In this document: piece after piece, positions 1 through 7,519 of the stretch
How positions within the stretch are numbered: the first letter of the stretch is position 1
Layout: every line of letters begins with the position of its first letter
From: an uncultured Oscillospiraceae bacterium
GTDB lineage: Bacteria > Bacillota > Clostridia > Oscillospirales > Oscillospiraceae
DNA: 11,296 nucleotides
Reading direction: 5' to 3'
Assembly (NCBI GenBank): GCA_900758315.1
Contig: CAAERF010000617.1
Coordinates: 1 to 11,296 of the forward strand
Notes under the pieces: model-generated
The model's input: only the letters and a program-made list of their open reading frames with translations
Databases searched by the model: none
What the model was told of the DNA's origin: nothing
Position numbers and translations under genes: made by a program

Positions 1-1
1 C

Positions 2-652
2 ACCCAGCGCGGTTTTATCGCCGTCAAGTCCAACTGCTCGCTCCAGAGCTACGTCCCCGCTCTGCATCCGCTGCGGGAAAAATTCGGCGTGAGCAAGGCT
101 CTGGTCTGCACCTATCAGGCCATCTCCGGCGCCGGCAAGAACTTTGAAACCTGGCCCGAAATGGTGGACAACGTGATCCCCTATATCGGCGGTGAGGAAG
201 AAAAATCCGAACAGGAACCCATGAAGATGTGGGGTAAGATCGAGAACGGCGTCATCGTTCCCGCCACCACCCCCAATATCACCGCTCAGTGCATCCGCAT
301 TCCCGTTTCCAACGGCCATATGGCTGCCGTCTTTATGACCCTGGAGCAGAAGGCCTCTGTGGAAGAGATCAAAGAGGTCTGGCAGAACTACAAGGGCCGC
401 GCCCAGGAGCTGGAGCTCCCCTCCGCTCCCAAGCAGTTCCTCCACTACTTCGAGGATCCCAGCTATCCCCAGACCCGCCTGCAGCGTGATCTGGAAGGCG
501 GCATGGCCATCTCTCTGGGCCGACTCCGTCCCGACACCCAGTATGACTACAAGTTCGTAGGCCTGTCCCACAACACCCTGCGCGGCGCCGCTGGCGGCAG
601 TGTCCTGCTGGCAGAATTCCTGGCTGCGGAAGGTTATATTCCCTATAAGTAA
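2..652 (+). CDS. asd: Aspartate-semialdehyde dehydrogenase, C-terminal part (5' end outside window)
   Basis: This enzyme reduces aspartyl phosphate with NADPH to aspartate semialdehyde, the branch point to lysine, threonine and methionine. The reading frame is open from base 2, so the gene starts upstream; 216 residues are present out of roughly 360 expected. Seen in the sequence: SNCSLQSYV with the catalytic cysteine (codon 35-37, window residue 12), the QAISGAGK segment (residues 39-46), and RIPVSNGHM carrying the likely acid/base histidine (window residue 106). The ending SHNTLRGAAGGS is typical of the fungal/archaeal-like Asd subgroup rather than the E. coli type. A GTG at 89 could be mistaken for a start but lies inside the conserved domain. 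dapA follows after 82 bases, so the two are probably co-transcribed. Family assignment is firm. Confidence 0.95.
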   Translation, partial: TQRGFIAVKSNCSLQSYVPALHPLREKFGVSKALVCTYQAISGAGKNFETWPEMVDNVIPYIGGEEEKSEQEPMKMWGKIENGVIVPATTPNITAQCIRIPVSNGHMAAVFMTLEQKASVEEIKEVWQNYKGRAQELELPSAPKQFLHYFEDPSYPQTRLQRDLEGGMAISLGRLRPDTQYDYKFVGLSHNTLRGAAGGSVLLAEFLAAEGYIPYK

Positions 653-676
653 CGACTACATAATATAGGAAGCACC

Positions 677-710
677 CGAACCGATTGCATTTTCAACTTT
701 AATTGATTCG
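677..710 (+). other. Possible stem-loop in the asd-dapA gap
   Basis: Bases 677-686 can pair with 701-710 around a 14-base loop: ten positions with one C-A mismatch (681/706) and one G-U pair (683/704). The 3' arm ends four bases before the dapA ribosome binding site. There is no T-run, so it is not a terminator. It could affect mRNA processing or dapA translation, or be chance; the stem is AT-rich. Confidence 0.3.
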
Positions 711-734
711 TACTGAAAGGATTTGATTTGTACT

Positions 735-1643
735 ATGAAGACTCCTATCTTTACCGGCGCATGTGTCGCTATCGTCACCCCCTATACCGAAAATGGAATC
801 AACTTCGATAAGCTGGGCGAGCTGATTGAGCGCCAGATCGCCGGCGGCACCGATGCCATCTGCATCTGCGGCACCACCGGTGAGGCCTCCACCCAGACCA
901 TCGAAGAGCACAAGGCCGCCATTGAGTACTGCGTCAAGAAGGTGGACCATCGGGTAAAGGTCATCGCCGGCACCGGCAGCAACTGCACCATGACCGCTCT
1001 GGATCTGTCCCTGTACGCAGAGTCCTGCGGCGCTGACGGCCTGCTCATCGTCACACCTTATTATAATAAGGCCACCCAAACCGGTCTGATCAAGCACTAT
1101 ACTTACATTGCGGACAGAGTACACACCCCCATCATCATGTACAACGTCCCCTCCAGAACGGGCACCAAGTTCACCGCCGAGACCTACTATGAGCTGAGCA
1201 AGCATCCCATGATCAACGGTATCAAGGAAGCTTCCGGTGACTTCTCCCTGGCCATCCACACCCTCCAGCTCTGCGGCGACAACATCAACATCTGGTCTGG
1301 CAACGACGATCAGGTAGTCCCGCTGATGTCTCTGGGCGCAAAGGGCGTCATCTCTGTGGCCTCCAACGTTAAGCCCGAGCTGATGGTGGAAATGAGTCAT
1401 CTGTGTCTGGAAGGCAAGTTCGCTGAGGCCGCTCAGCTGCAGGTCAGCACCATCGAACTGATGGACGCTCTGTTTGTGGAAGTCAACCCGATCCCGGTCA
1501 AGGTCGCACTGAACATGATGGGCCTGGAAGTCGGTAATCTGCGGATGCCGCTGTGCGACATGTCCGCCGCACACAAGGAAGTCCTCAGCAAGGCACTGAT
1601 GAACGCCGGTCTGGAAGTCAAGAACCCTAACGCCTCGGCCTGA
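735..1643 (+). CDS. dapA: 4-hydroxy-tetrahydrodipicolinate synthase
   Basis: DapA condenses pyruvate with aspartate semialdehyde, the first committed step to lysine and diaminopimelate, in the cytoplasm. The 302-residue protein is a TIM-barrel lyase of normal family length. Visible motifs are GTTGEAST at 46-53 (pyruvate-binding threonines), Tyr110 in TPYYN, YNVPSRTG at 136-143 (catalytic Tyr136, substrate-binding Arg141), and GIKEASG at 162-168 with Schiff-base Lys164. I chose the ATG at 735, giving MKTPIFTGA. A TTG at 723 lies only a few bases from the GAAAGG ribosome binding site (715-720), too close to serve as start. The spacing to 735 is about 14 bases, longer than ideal, so translation may be moderate. 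dapB follows after 17 bases, suggesting an asd-dapA-dapB operon whose product order matches the pathway. Confidence 0.97.
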   Translation: MKTPIFTGACVAIVTPYTENGINFDKLGELIERQIAGGTDAICICGTTGEASTQTIEEHKAAIEYCVKKVDHRVKVIAGTGSNCTMTALDLSLYAESCGADGLLIVTPYYNKATQTGLIKHYTYIADRVHTPIIMYNVPSRTGTKFTAETYYELSKHPMINGIKEASGDFSLAIHTLQLCGDNINIWSGNDDQVVPLMSLGAKGVISVASNVKPELMVEMSHLCLEGKFAEAAQLQVSTIELMDALFVEVNPIPVKVALNMMGLEVGNLRMPLCDMSAAHKEVLSKALMNAGLEVKNPNASA

Positions 1644-1660
1644 TCGATAAGGAGTCTGCT

Positions 1661-2416
1661 ATGCTAAAGATAATCAACTCCGGCTGCAACGGTAAGATGG
1701 GGCAGGTCGTGCAGGCCATGTGCACCGCGGATCCGGACGTGACCATTGTCGCTGGTTTCGGCACCCACCAAACTGCGCTGGAATACCCTGTTTTCACCAA
1801 TCCTGCCAACTTCACCGGAGAGGCCGACGTCGTCATCGACTTCAGCAGCCCTAAGGCACTGGACGGCCTGCTGTCCTTCTGCCTGGATCGGAAGCTGCCC
1901 GTTGTCATCGCCACCACCGGCTTCTCTCCGGAACAGCTGGCTCAAATTGAGGAAGCCTCTAATGTGATCCCCGTTTTCCGCAGCGCCAACATGTCTCTGG
2001 GCATCAATGTCCTGCTGGAGTTGGTCAAAAAGGCCGCCTCCATTCTCGGCGCCGGTTCTGACATTGAGATTGTGGAAAAGCATCACAACCGCAAAGTGGA
2101 TGCTCCCAGCGGCACCGCTCTGATGATCGCGGACGCCGCCGCTTCCGCTCTGGATTATGATGCTGAGTACAACTTCGGCCGCCATGAACGCAGACTGGCC
2201 CGGCCGAAAAATGAAATCGGCATCAGCTCTGTCCGCGGCGGCACCATCGTCGGTGAGCATGAGATCATTTTCGCCGGCCATGATGAGATCATTGAGATCC
2301 GGCACTCTGCCCAGTCTCGGGAAATTTTCGCTAACGGCGCTGTGAAGGCTGCCAAATTCCTGGCCTCGGTACAGGCGCCCGGGATGTACGACATGTCCCA
2401 GCTGGTAAAAGAATAA
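1661..2416 (+). CDS. dapB: 4-hydroxy-tetrahydrodipicolinate reductase
   Basis: DapB reduces the DapA product to tetrahydrodipicolinate using NAD(P)H. The 251-residue protein has an N-terminal Rossmann fold with GCNGKMG at 8-14 and ATTG at 84-87. Its catalytic segment is EKHHNRKVDAPSGT at 139-152, where His141 and Lys145 correspond to the E. coli acid/base His159 and Lys163. RHSAQSREIFANGA near residue 214 is another family signature. The usual acidic residue after the second beta strand, as in E. coli Glu38, seems replaced by Gly-Thr-His (34-36), so cofactor preference cannot be assumed. AAGGAG lies 6 bases before the ATG. The gene sits between dapA and the ACT-domain gene with gaps of 17 and 16 bases, consistent with one transcript. 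Confidence 0.96.
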   Translation: MLKIINSGCNGKMGQVVQAMCTADPDVTIVAGFGTHQTALEYPVFTNPANFTGEADVVIDFSSPKALDGLLSFCLDRKLPVVIATTGFSPEQLAQIEEASNVIPVFRSANMSLGINVLLELVKKAASILGAGSDIEIVEKHHNRKVDAPSGTALMIADAAASALDYDAEYNFGRHERRLARPKNEIGISSVRGGTIVGEHEIIFAGHDEIIEIRHSAQSREIFANGAVKAAKFLASVQAPGMYDMSQLVKE

Positions 2417-2432
2417 AGAGGAACGATAGATT

Positions 2433-2921
2433 ATGAATAACGGAATCTCCAAAATCACCTATGCCCATGACATCACGCTGGTAACCCTCTCCTCCCTGCC
2501 CTGTGACAGCAAGGCAGTGGCAGGCGTTCTCACGGCCATGTCAGACGGCGACATCAATGTGGATATGATCTCCCAGACCGCGCCGCAGGGTGGCGCCATC
2601 CGGCTCAGCTTTTCCCTTTCCGATCACGCTCTGGGCGACGCCCTCGCCATCCTGAGCAAGATCAGAAGTGAGAACCCGGACGTAAAGCCGGAAATCCTGC
2701 CGGGAAACTGCAAGGTCTCCCTGTATGATGAAAACATGGTAAACACCCCTGGTGTGGCCGCAAAGGTCTTTACGCTGTTGGCAGATGCCGGCATCCAGGT
2801 GTTTTTGGTCACAACCTCTGAAGTGGATATCTCTCTGCTCATCTCCGCCCACAGCCTCTCGGACGCATTGTCCGTTATGAGCAAGGCTTATGGCGTGGAT
2901 CCCATTCAAAACGAATTCTAA
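2433..2921 (+). CDS. Stand-alone tandem ACT-domain protein, aspartokinase regulatory-domain-like
   Basis: The 162-residue protein consists of two ACT domains (about 10-80 and 91-160) and nothing else. It closely resembles the C-terminal regulatory part of aspartokinase: INVDMISQ at 41-48, NTPGVAAKVF at 104-113 and TTSEVDIS at 127-134 are hallmark segments. No kinase domain is present, and upstream in this direction is dapB, so it is not a truncated lysC within this window. In the first domain the usual Pro-Gly ligand loop reads SKAVAG, while the second keeps PGVAA. AGAGGA precedes the ATG by 10 bases, and the gene is 16 bases after dapB and just before the terminators. By analogy with aspartokinase it may bind lysine or threonine and regulate a partner kinase or another enzyme. 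The family is clear, but function and ligand are inference. Databases may name it aspartate kinase, which would be misleading. Confidence 0.85.
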   Translation: MNNGISKITYAHDITLVTLSSLPCDSKAVAGVLTAMSDGDINVDMISQTAPQGGAIRLSFSLSDHALGDALAILSKIRSENPDVKPEILPGNCKVSLYDENMVNTPGVAAKVFTLLADAGIQVFLVTTSEVDISLLISAHSLSDALSVMSKAYGVDPIQNEF

Positions 2922-2937
2922 TTCGCTTCGTACCATC

Positions 2938-2976
2938 AAAGGCGGACACAGTTTTGTGTCCGCCTTTTGTTTGTTG
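2938..2976 (+). terminator. Rho-independent terminator of the asd-dap cluster
   Basis: A perfect 13-bp stem (2938-2950 with 2955-2967, core GGCGGACACA) encloses the loop GTTT and runs into a T-rich tail, TTTTGTTTGTTG. It begins 16 bases after the ACT gene stop. On the minus strand only three T residues follow the stem, so it favours + strand transcription. Confidence 0.9.
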
Positions 2977-2987
2977 TATATCGAAAC

Positions 2988-3017
2988 CCCCCACAACCGC
3001 GATTGTGGGGGTTTTTT
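2988..3017 (+). terminator. Second terminator in the convergent gap
   Basis: CCCCCACAA (2988-2996) pairs perfectly with TTGTGGGGG (3003-3011) around a six-base loop, followed by six T residues (3012-3017). It backs up the preceding terminator. On the minus strand the hairpin is followed by only TTT, so it may end engB transcription weakly. Confidence 0.88.
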
Positions 3018-3030
3018 AGATGCTAATCAA

Positions 3031-3609
3031 TCAGAAGTCGGCGAGCAAAAGAGCGAGAAGCTCCTGTTTTCCCGTTCCCTTCTCAGCGGAAAACGGAATC
3101 AGCGGCTCATGCTCCGCCAGACACAGGGTCTCCCGAATGCGGGCCAGATTTCCCTCGATCTCTGACTTTTTTAGCTTATCCATCTTGTTGGCCACTACGA
3201 TGAAGGGACACTCCATCTCCTGGAACCACTGGGCCATCACCTGATCATCTGCGGTCGGCTTGTGCCGGGCATCCACAATCAACAGGCCCACCGAGATCTG
3301 CCCGTCGGCAAAGTAGTCCTCCATCAGTCTCGCCCAACGGGCCTTCTCCGCCTTGGAGACCTTTGCGTAACCATAGCCGGGCAGATCCACAAAGTAGAAC
3401 TTCTGATCGATCAGGAAGTAATTTACCTGGCTGGTCTTGCCGGGCGCATTGCCCACCCGGGCAAAATTCTTGCGGTCCAGCAGGCGGTTAATCACTGAGG
3501 ACTTTCCCACATTCGAGCGCCCGGCCAAAGTGATCTGCGGCCGGCCATCGCGGATAAAATCCTTACTGTGGGCCGCGGAGCGGATAAATTCCGCCTTGTG
3601 TAAATTCAT
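3031..3609 (-). CDS. engB: Ribosome biogenesis GTP-binding protein EngB/YsxC
   Basis: EngB (YsxC in Bacillus, YihA in E. coli) is a small TRAFAC-class GTPase that associates with the 50S subunit during late assembly and is essential in several bacteria. The 192-residue protein is of standard family length. All G motifs are visible: G1 GRSNVGKSS at 30-38, the switch I region around GKTSQ at 57-61, G3 DLPGYGYA at 75-82, G4 NKMD at 141-144, and G5 SAEKG at 174-178. The start is 8 bases after the lon stop. Its AAGGAG overlaps the lon stop codon and lies about 4 bases from the ATG, so it is probably translationally coupled to lon. Lon-engB adjacency is common in Firmicutes. No anomaly is seen. Confidence 0.96.
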   Translation of the reverse strand: MNLHKAEFIRSAAHSKDFIRDGRPQITLAGRSNVGKSSVINRLLDRKNFARVGNAPGKTSQVNYFLIDQKFYFVDLPGYGYAKVSKAEKARWARLMEDYFADGQISVGLLIVDARHKPTADDQVMAQWFQEMECPFIVVANKMDKLKKSEIEGNLARIRETLCLAEHEPLIPFSAEKGTGKQELLALLLADF

Positions 3610-3617
3610 AACTCTCC

Positions 3618-6041
3618 TTACTGCTGGATGCTCACTGTGGTCTGCGCACCGTTGCCCTCCACGGGAAGCGGGGCAGTCTCCCCACTGGCTGTCACTGCGC
3701 AGGGCACATCCAGCGCTTCTGCCAGCACCTCGTCAACCTGCTCCACCGGCACAAAGTGCAGCGCCTGACGCACAGTCTGGTCAATTTCCTCCAAGTCCTT
3801 TTCGTTATCCGCCGGGATAATCACCGTTTGAATCCCATTGCGGAAGGCCGCCATGGTCTTTTCCTTCAGTCCACCGATGGCCAGCACTCTGCCACGCAGA
3901 GTCACTTCGCCCGTCATCGCAACAGTGGCCTTGACCGGCGTATTGGTCAGGGCGGACACGATGGCCGTGGTAATGGTCACGCCCGCCGACGGGCCGTCCT
4001 TGGGCACTGCGCCCTCGGGAAAATGGATGTGGATGTCCTGGTTCTTATAAAAGTCCGGGTCGATATTCAGCTGCGCCGCCCGGGACCGGATATAGGAGAT
4101 GGCCGCGTGGCAGGATTCCTTCATGACATCTCCCAGGTTGCCAGTAGGCTCCACCTTGCCGGTGCCAGGGACGACATTGACCTCAACCTCCAGCAACGTG
4201 CCGCCCACACTGGTCCACGCAAGGCCGTTTACCAGGCCCACCTGGGCTGTTTTGGACAGCTTTTCCGGCTGATAGCGCCGGACGCCCAAGTAGTGCTCCA
4301 GAGTATCGCCGGTAACCGTGACCCGCTTTGTCTCGGTGGTCACCAGCTCCATGGCCGCCTTGCGGCACAGAGCCGCCAGCTCCCGCTGGAGCAGCCGTAC
4401 GCCGGATTCCCGGGTATAGCCGGTGATGATTTCCCGGATTGCGCCGTCGGTCACTCGCAGGGTACGTCCATTCAGGCCGTGCCGCTTCATCTCCGCAGGC
4501 AACAGGTGCCGCCGAGCGATTTGCAGCTTCTCCTCATCGGTGTAGCTGCTCAGCTCAATGACTTCCATTCGGTCCAGCAGAGGACGCGGTATCGCATTCA
4601 GATCATTGGCCGTTGTGATAAAGAGCACGTCGGACAGATCAAAGGGCAGCTCCAGGAAATGGTCCCGGAAAGTGGAATTCTGCGCGGAATCCAGCACTTC
4701 CAGCATGGCCGCTGCGGGATCGCCCCGGTGGTCGCTGCCCAGCTTGTCGATTTCATCCAGCAGGATCAGCGGATTGGCGCTGCCAGCCTTCTGAATGGCG
4801 CTGATAATGCGTCCCGGCATCGCGCCAATATAGGTCTTTCTGTGGCCGCGGATTTCCGCCTCATCGTGGATACCGCCCAGAGAGACCCGGGCCATTTTGC
4901 GGTTCATGGCCTTGGCCACCGAGGACGCAATAGACGTCTTGCCCACACCGGGCGGCCCCACCAGACAGATAATCTGTCCACGCAGGTCCGGCGCCAGCTG
5001 TTTTACCGCCAGAAACTCCAGGATCCGCTCTTTGACCTTCTCGAGGCCGTAGTGATCCGCATCCAGCACCTTGCGGGCCGCTTCCACATTCAGTCGCTCC
5101 TTGGTGCGCACATTCCAGGGCAGTTCCAGACAGACGTCCAGGTAATTGCGCAGGACAGAGGCCTCCGCAGAGCCAAAGGGTTGCTTGCTCAGCCGGCGCA
5201 GCTCTTTGTGAAGCTTTTCATCCACCTCTTCCGGCAGTTTGGCGTCGGCAATCTTCTTCTCATATTCCTTGATCTCATCGTCGCCGTCATTGGTCTCACC
5301 CAGCTCATGCTGAATTACCTTCAGCTGTTCCCGCAGGTAATAATCCTTCTGGGCCTCGTTCATATGATCCCGGATCTTGGTCTCCATATCCTTCTCAATT
5401 TCCAAGACACGGATCTCCTTGCGCAGGATCTGATTCATCTTTTCCAGACGGCGCACCGGCCGCAGCTCTTCCAGAATCGCCTGCTTGTCCTCTCCGCGGA
5501 TGGAAATATTCTGGGCGATATAGTCCGCCATATAGCCGGGCTTCTGACTTCCGATCACGGTCAGCATGATGTCACTGGAAACCTTGGCGGACAGCTCACA
5601 GTAGTGCTCAATCAGTTCGTAGGTGGTGCGAATCACCGCCTCCGCCCGGGCCGAGTGATGCTCGGACTCATCCTCCTCAATCGGTTCCACCTGGAGCACC
5701 AAAAAGGGCTTGTCCTGCCAGCAGCTGTCGATACGCGCCCGGGTAATTCCCTCTACCATCACCCGGACATTGTCCCCAGGCAGCCGCAGCACCTGGCGCA
5801 CCGCCGCAATGGTGCCCACAGTATAGAGGTCTTTCAGCTCCGGATCGTCTACCGCCAAATCCTTCTGCGGGACCAGGAAAATATAAGAGCCCAACTCCAC
5901 CGCCTGATCCAGCGCCTGAATGGAAACCGGTCTGCCCACATCGAAGTGCAGCAGCATACTGGGAAACACGGTCAGTCCCCGCAGTGCCATAGCGGGCAGC
6001 GTTAACGCCGACATAGTGTCCTTGTTTTCAAAATCGCTCAT
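3618..6041 (-). CDS. lon: ATP-dependent protease Lon (LonA type)
   Basis: Lon unfolds and degrades misfolded and short-lived regulatory proteins as a cytoplasmic hexamer. The 807-residue protein has an N-terminal substrate-binding domain (about 10-205), a helical linker, an AAA+ module with Walker A GPPGVGKT at 362-369 and Walker B LILLDEID at 425-432, and a C-terminal protease domain with the Ser685-Lys728 dyad (KDGPSAG; GGLKEK). The lack of a transmembrane insert makes it LonA rather than LonB. I chose ATG 6041 (MSDFENK) because AAAGGAG lies 9 bases upstream; the GTG at 6062 precedes that site and cannot use it. The last ~30 residues form a low-complexity tail beyond the usual end. A terminator-like hairpin separates it from clpX, so it may have its own promoter. 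I saw no CtsR or CIRCE site. Confidence 0.97.
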   Translation of the reverse strand: MSDFENKDTMSALTLPAMALRGLTVFPSMLLHFDVGRPVSIQALDQAVELGSYIFLVPQKDLAVDDPELKDLYTVGTIAAVRQVLRLPGDNVRVMVEGITRARIDSCWQDKPFLVLQVEPIEEDESEHHSARAEAVIRTTYELIEHYCELSAKVSSDIMLTVIGSQKPGYMADYIAQNISIRGEDKQAILEELRPVRRLEKMNQILRKEIRVLEIEKDMETKIRDHMNEAQKDYYLREQLKVIQHELGETNDGDDEIKEYEKKIADAKLPEEVDEKLHKELRRLSKQPFGSAEASVLRNYLDVCLELPWNVRTKERLNVEAARKVLDADHYGLEKVKERILEFLAVKQLAPDLRGQIICLVGPPGVGKTSIASSVAKAMNRKMARVSLGGIHDEAEIRGHRKTYIGAMPGRIISAIQKAGSANPLILLDEIDKLGSDHRGDPAAAMLEVLDSAQNSTFRDHFLELPFDLSDVLFITTANDLNAIPRPLLDRMEVIELSSYTDEEKLQIARRHLLPAEMKRHGLNGRTLRVTDGAIREIITGYTRESGVRLLQRELAALCRKAAMELVTTETKRVTVTGDTLEHYLGVRRYQPEKLSKTAQVGLVNGLAWTSVGGTLLEVEVNVVPGTGKVEPTGNLGDVMKESCHAAISYIRSRAAQLNIDPDFYKNQDIHIHFPEGAVPKDGPSAGVTITTAIVSALTNTPVKATVAMTGEVTLRGRVLAIGGLKEKTMAAFRNGIQTVIIPADNEKDLEEIDQTVRQALHFVPVEQVDEVLAEALDVPCAVTASGETAPLPVEGNGAQTTVSIQQ

Positions 6042-6082
6042 AAAACACGACTCCTTTCCCACTTAAACCAAGGTTGATGGGG

Positions 6083-6115
6083 AAAAAGGCCGCATAATCA
6101 CCAGGATTACGCGGC
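6083..6115 (-). terminator. Terminator-like hairpin between clpX and lon
   Basis: Reading the minus strand, an 11-position stem (6115-6105 with 6099-6089) with the loop CTGGT is followed by five T residues (6087-6083). Ten pairs are canonical and the other, 6110/6094, is G-U in minus-strand RNA. The same position would be an A-C mismatch in + strand RNA, which supports a minus-strand terminator. It lies 20 bases after the clpX stop and 41 bases before the lon start. It may be complete or leaky. Confidence 0.82.
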
Positions 6116-6135
6116 TTATTCTCAAGTTGCATTTT

Positions 6136-7452
6136 TTAAGATGCGTTGCCGGAGCTGGTACGATTCATCTCCTGCTCAGCCGCTCCTAAACGGGGCAAAG
6201 GCTGCTTCAGCCGCTCTTCATCATGTTCCACAATCGGATTCTTATGCTGGGTCACGCTGTCTACGGTGATGATAATCTTGGAGATCGTGGAATCCGAAGG
6301 AACCTCATACATCAGCCTGGTCATGGTATCCTCCAGGACCGCACGCAGTCCTCTGGCACCAATGCCCCGCTCCAGCGCCTTGTCAGCCGCAGCCTCCAGC
6401 GCCTCCTGTTCAAACTCCAGCTCCACATGATCGTACTCCAGCAGCTTCTGATACTGCTTTACCAGAGCGTTTTTCGGCTTCGTAAGGATTTCCACCAGCT
6501 GATCCCGATCCAGCGCCCGCAGGGTGGTAATCACCGGCAGGCGTCCGATCAGTTCGGGAATCAGACCGAACTTCAGCAGATCGTGGGGCTGGAGCTCTTC
6601 CAGCAGGGCGCCGGTTTCCCGGGCCTGCTTGGTGACCAGTTCCCCGCCAAAACCAATGCTCTTGCGGTCCGTTCTGGTCTCGATAATCTTCTCAATGCCG
6701 TCAAAAGCGCCGCCGCAGATGAACAGGATGTTTGTGGTGTCCACCTGGAGGAATTCCTGGTGGGGATGCTTGCGCCCGCCCTGAGGCGGCACATTCGCCA
6801 CGGTACCCTCCAGAATCTTCAGCAGAGCCTGCTGGACGCCTTCACCGGACACATCCCGGGTGATGGAGGTATTCTCGCTCTTCCGGGCGATCTTGTCGAT
6901 CTCATCCACATAGATAATGCCGCGCTGAGCCAGTTCAATATCGTAGTCCGCAGCCTGCACCAGACGCAGCAGGATGTTTTCCACATCGTCACCCACATAG
7001 CCGGCCTCCGTCAGCGTCGTCGCGTCGGCAATGGCAAACGGCACCTTCAGAATGCGCGCCAGTGTCTGGGCGATCAGCGTCTTACCGCTGCCGGTGGGAC
7101 CCAGAAGGAGGATATTGCTCTTCTGCAGCTCCACGTCATCGCCGCCACCAAAGAAAATCCGCTTATAGTGATTGTAAACGGCAACAGACAGGGCCACTTT
7201 CGCCTCATCCTGGCCAATCACATACTGATCCAGAATGGCACGAATTTCTTTGGGCGTCGGGATTTCATCCGGAACCTCCGGAACAGCGTACCGTTCCTCG
7301 TCCTCCATGGTATCGTCAATAATCCGATTACACAGCGCAACGCATTCGTCACAAATATAGCATCCAGGTCCAGCAATAATTCGTCTGACCTGTTCCTGCA
7401 TTTTTCCACAAAAAGAGCAGCGAATTGCTCTTCTGTCTTCATTTTTTGACAT
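6136..7452 (-). CDS. clpX: ATP-dependent Clp protease ATP-binding subunit ClpX
   Basis: ClpX is the hexameric AAA+ unfoldase that recognises tagged substrates and feeds them to ClpP. The 438-residue protein shows the N-terminal zinc-binding domain (Cys12, Cys15, Cys34, Cys37), Walker A GPTGSGKT at 118-125, pore loop GYVG at 151-154, Walker B IIYVDEID at 179-186, the RKH loop at 227-229 and the ClpP-docking IGF at 266-268, followed by a sensor-2 region with GARGLR. All residues needed for ClpP partnership are therefore present. I chose ATG 7452 because AAAGGGA (7465-7459) is 6 bases upstream; a TTG at 7458 abuts that site. It follows clpP by 67 bases and is followed by a terminator-like hairpin, so it probably closes a tig-clpP-clpX unit. 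Confidence 0.97.
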   Translation of the reverse strand: MSKNEDRRAIRCSFCGKMQEQVRRIIAGPGCYICDECVALCNRIIDDTMEDEERYAVPEVPDEIPTPKEIRAILDQYVIGQDEAKVALSVAVYNHYKRIFFGGGDDVELQKSNILLLGPTGSGKTLIAQTLARILKVPFAIADATTLTEAGYVGDDVENILLRLVQAADYDIELAQRGIIYVDEIDKIARKSENTSITRDVSGEGVQQALLKILEGTVANVPPQGGRKHPHQEFLQVDTTNILFICGGAFDGIEKIIETRTDRKSIGFGGELVTKQARETGALLEELQPHDLLKFGLIPELIGRLPVITTLRALDRDQLVEILTKPKNALVKQYQKLLEYDHVELEFEQEALEAAADKALERGIGARGLRAVLEDTMTRLMYEVPSDSTISKIIITVDSVTQHKNPIVEHDEERLKQPLPRLGAAEQEMNRTSSGNAS

Positions 7453-7476
7453 GGCCAATCCCTTTACCTTAGTTTT

Positions 7477-7514
7477 AGAGAGAGCAAGAACGAAATCAGG
7501 TCCCCGCTCTCTCT
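7477..7514 (-). other. Inverted repeat between clpP and clpX
   Basis: AGAGAGAGC (7477-7485) is complementary to GCTCTCTCT (7506-7514), giving a 9-bp stem with a 20-base loop in the clpP-clpX gap, starting 5 bases past the clpP stop. No T-run follows on the minus strand, so a terminator is unlikely. It could stabilise or process the clpP message. The arms are simple GA repeats, so chance is possible. Confidence 0.45.
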
Positions 7515-7519
7515 CTTAT

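Noticed and set aside
653..734. Possible lysine riboswitch or T-box before dapA
   Set aside because: The gap is only 82 bases, far too short for either, and no characteristic conserved core is visible.
3756..6005. 749-codon open frame on the + strand opposite lon, and similar long frames opposite dapA (699-1574), dapB (1664-2458), clpX (6223-7449), tig (8453-9706) and thrC (10139-11269)
   Set aside because: In every case the antisense frame is codon-aligned with the sense gene, so it stays open simply because the sense gene seldom uses TTA, CTA or TCA codons. The translations resemble no family and lack suitable starts.
6042..6062. Upstream GTG start for lon adding seven residues
   Set aside because: The AAAGGAG site lies between this GTG and the ATG at 6041, so ribosomes positioned there would use the ATG.
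7453..7458. TTG start for clpX at 7458
   Set aside because: It directly abuts the ribosome binding site, while the ATG at 7452 has 6-base spacing and gives the usual ClpX N-terminus.
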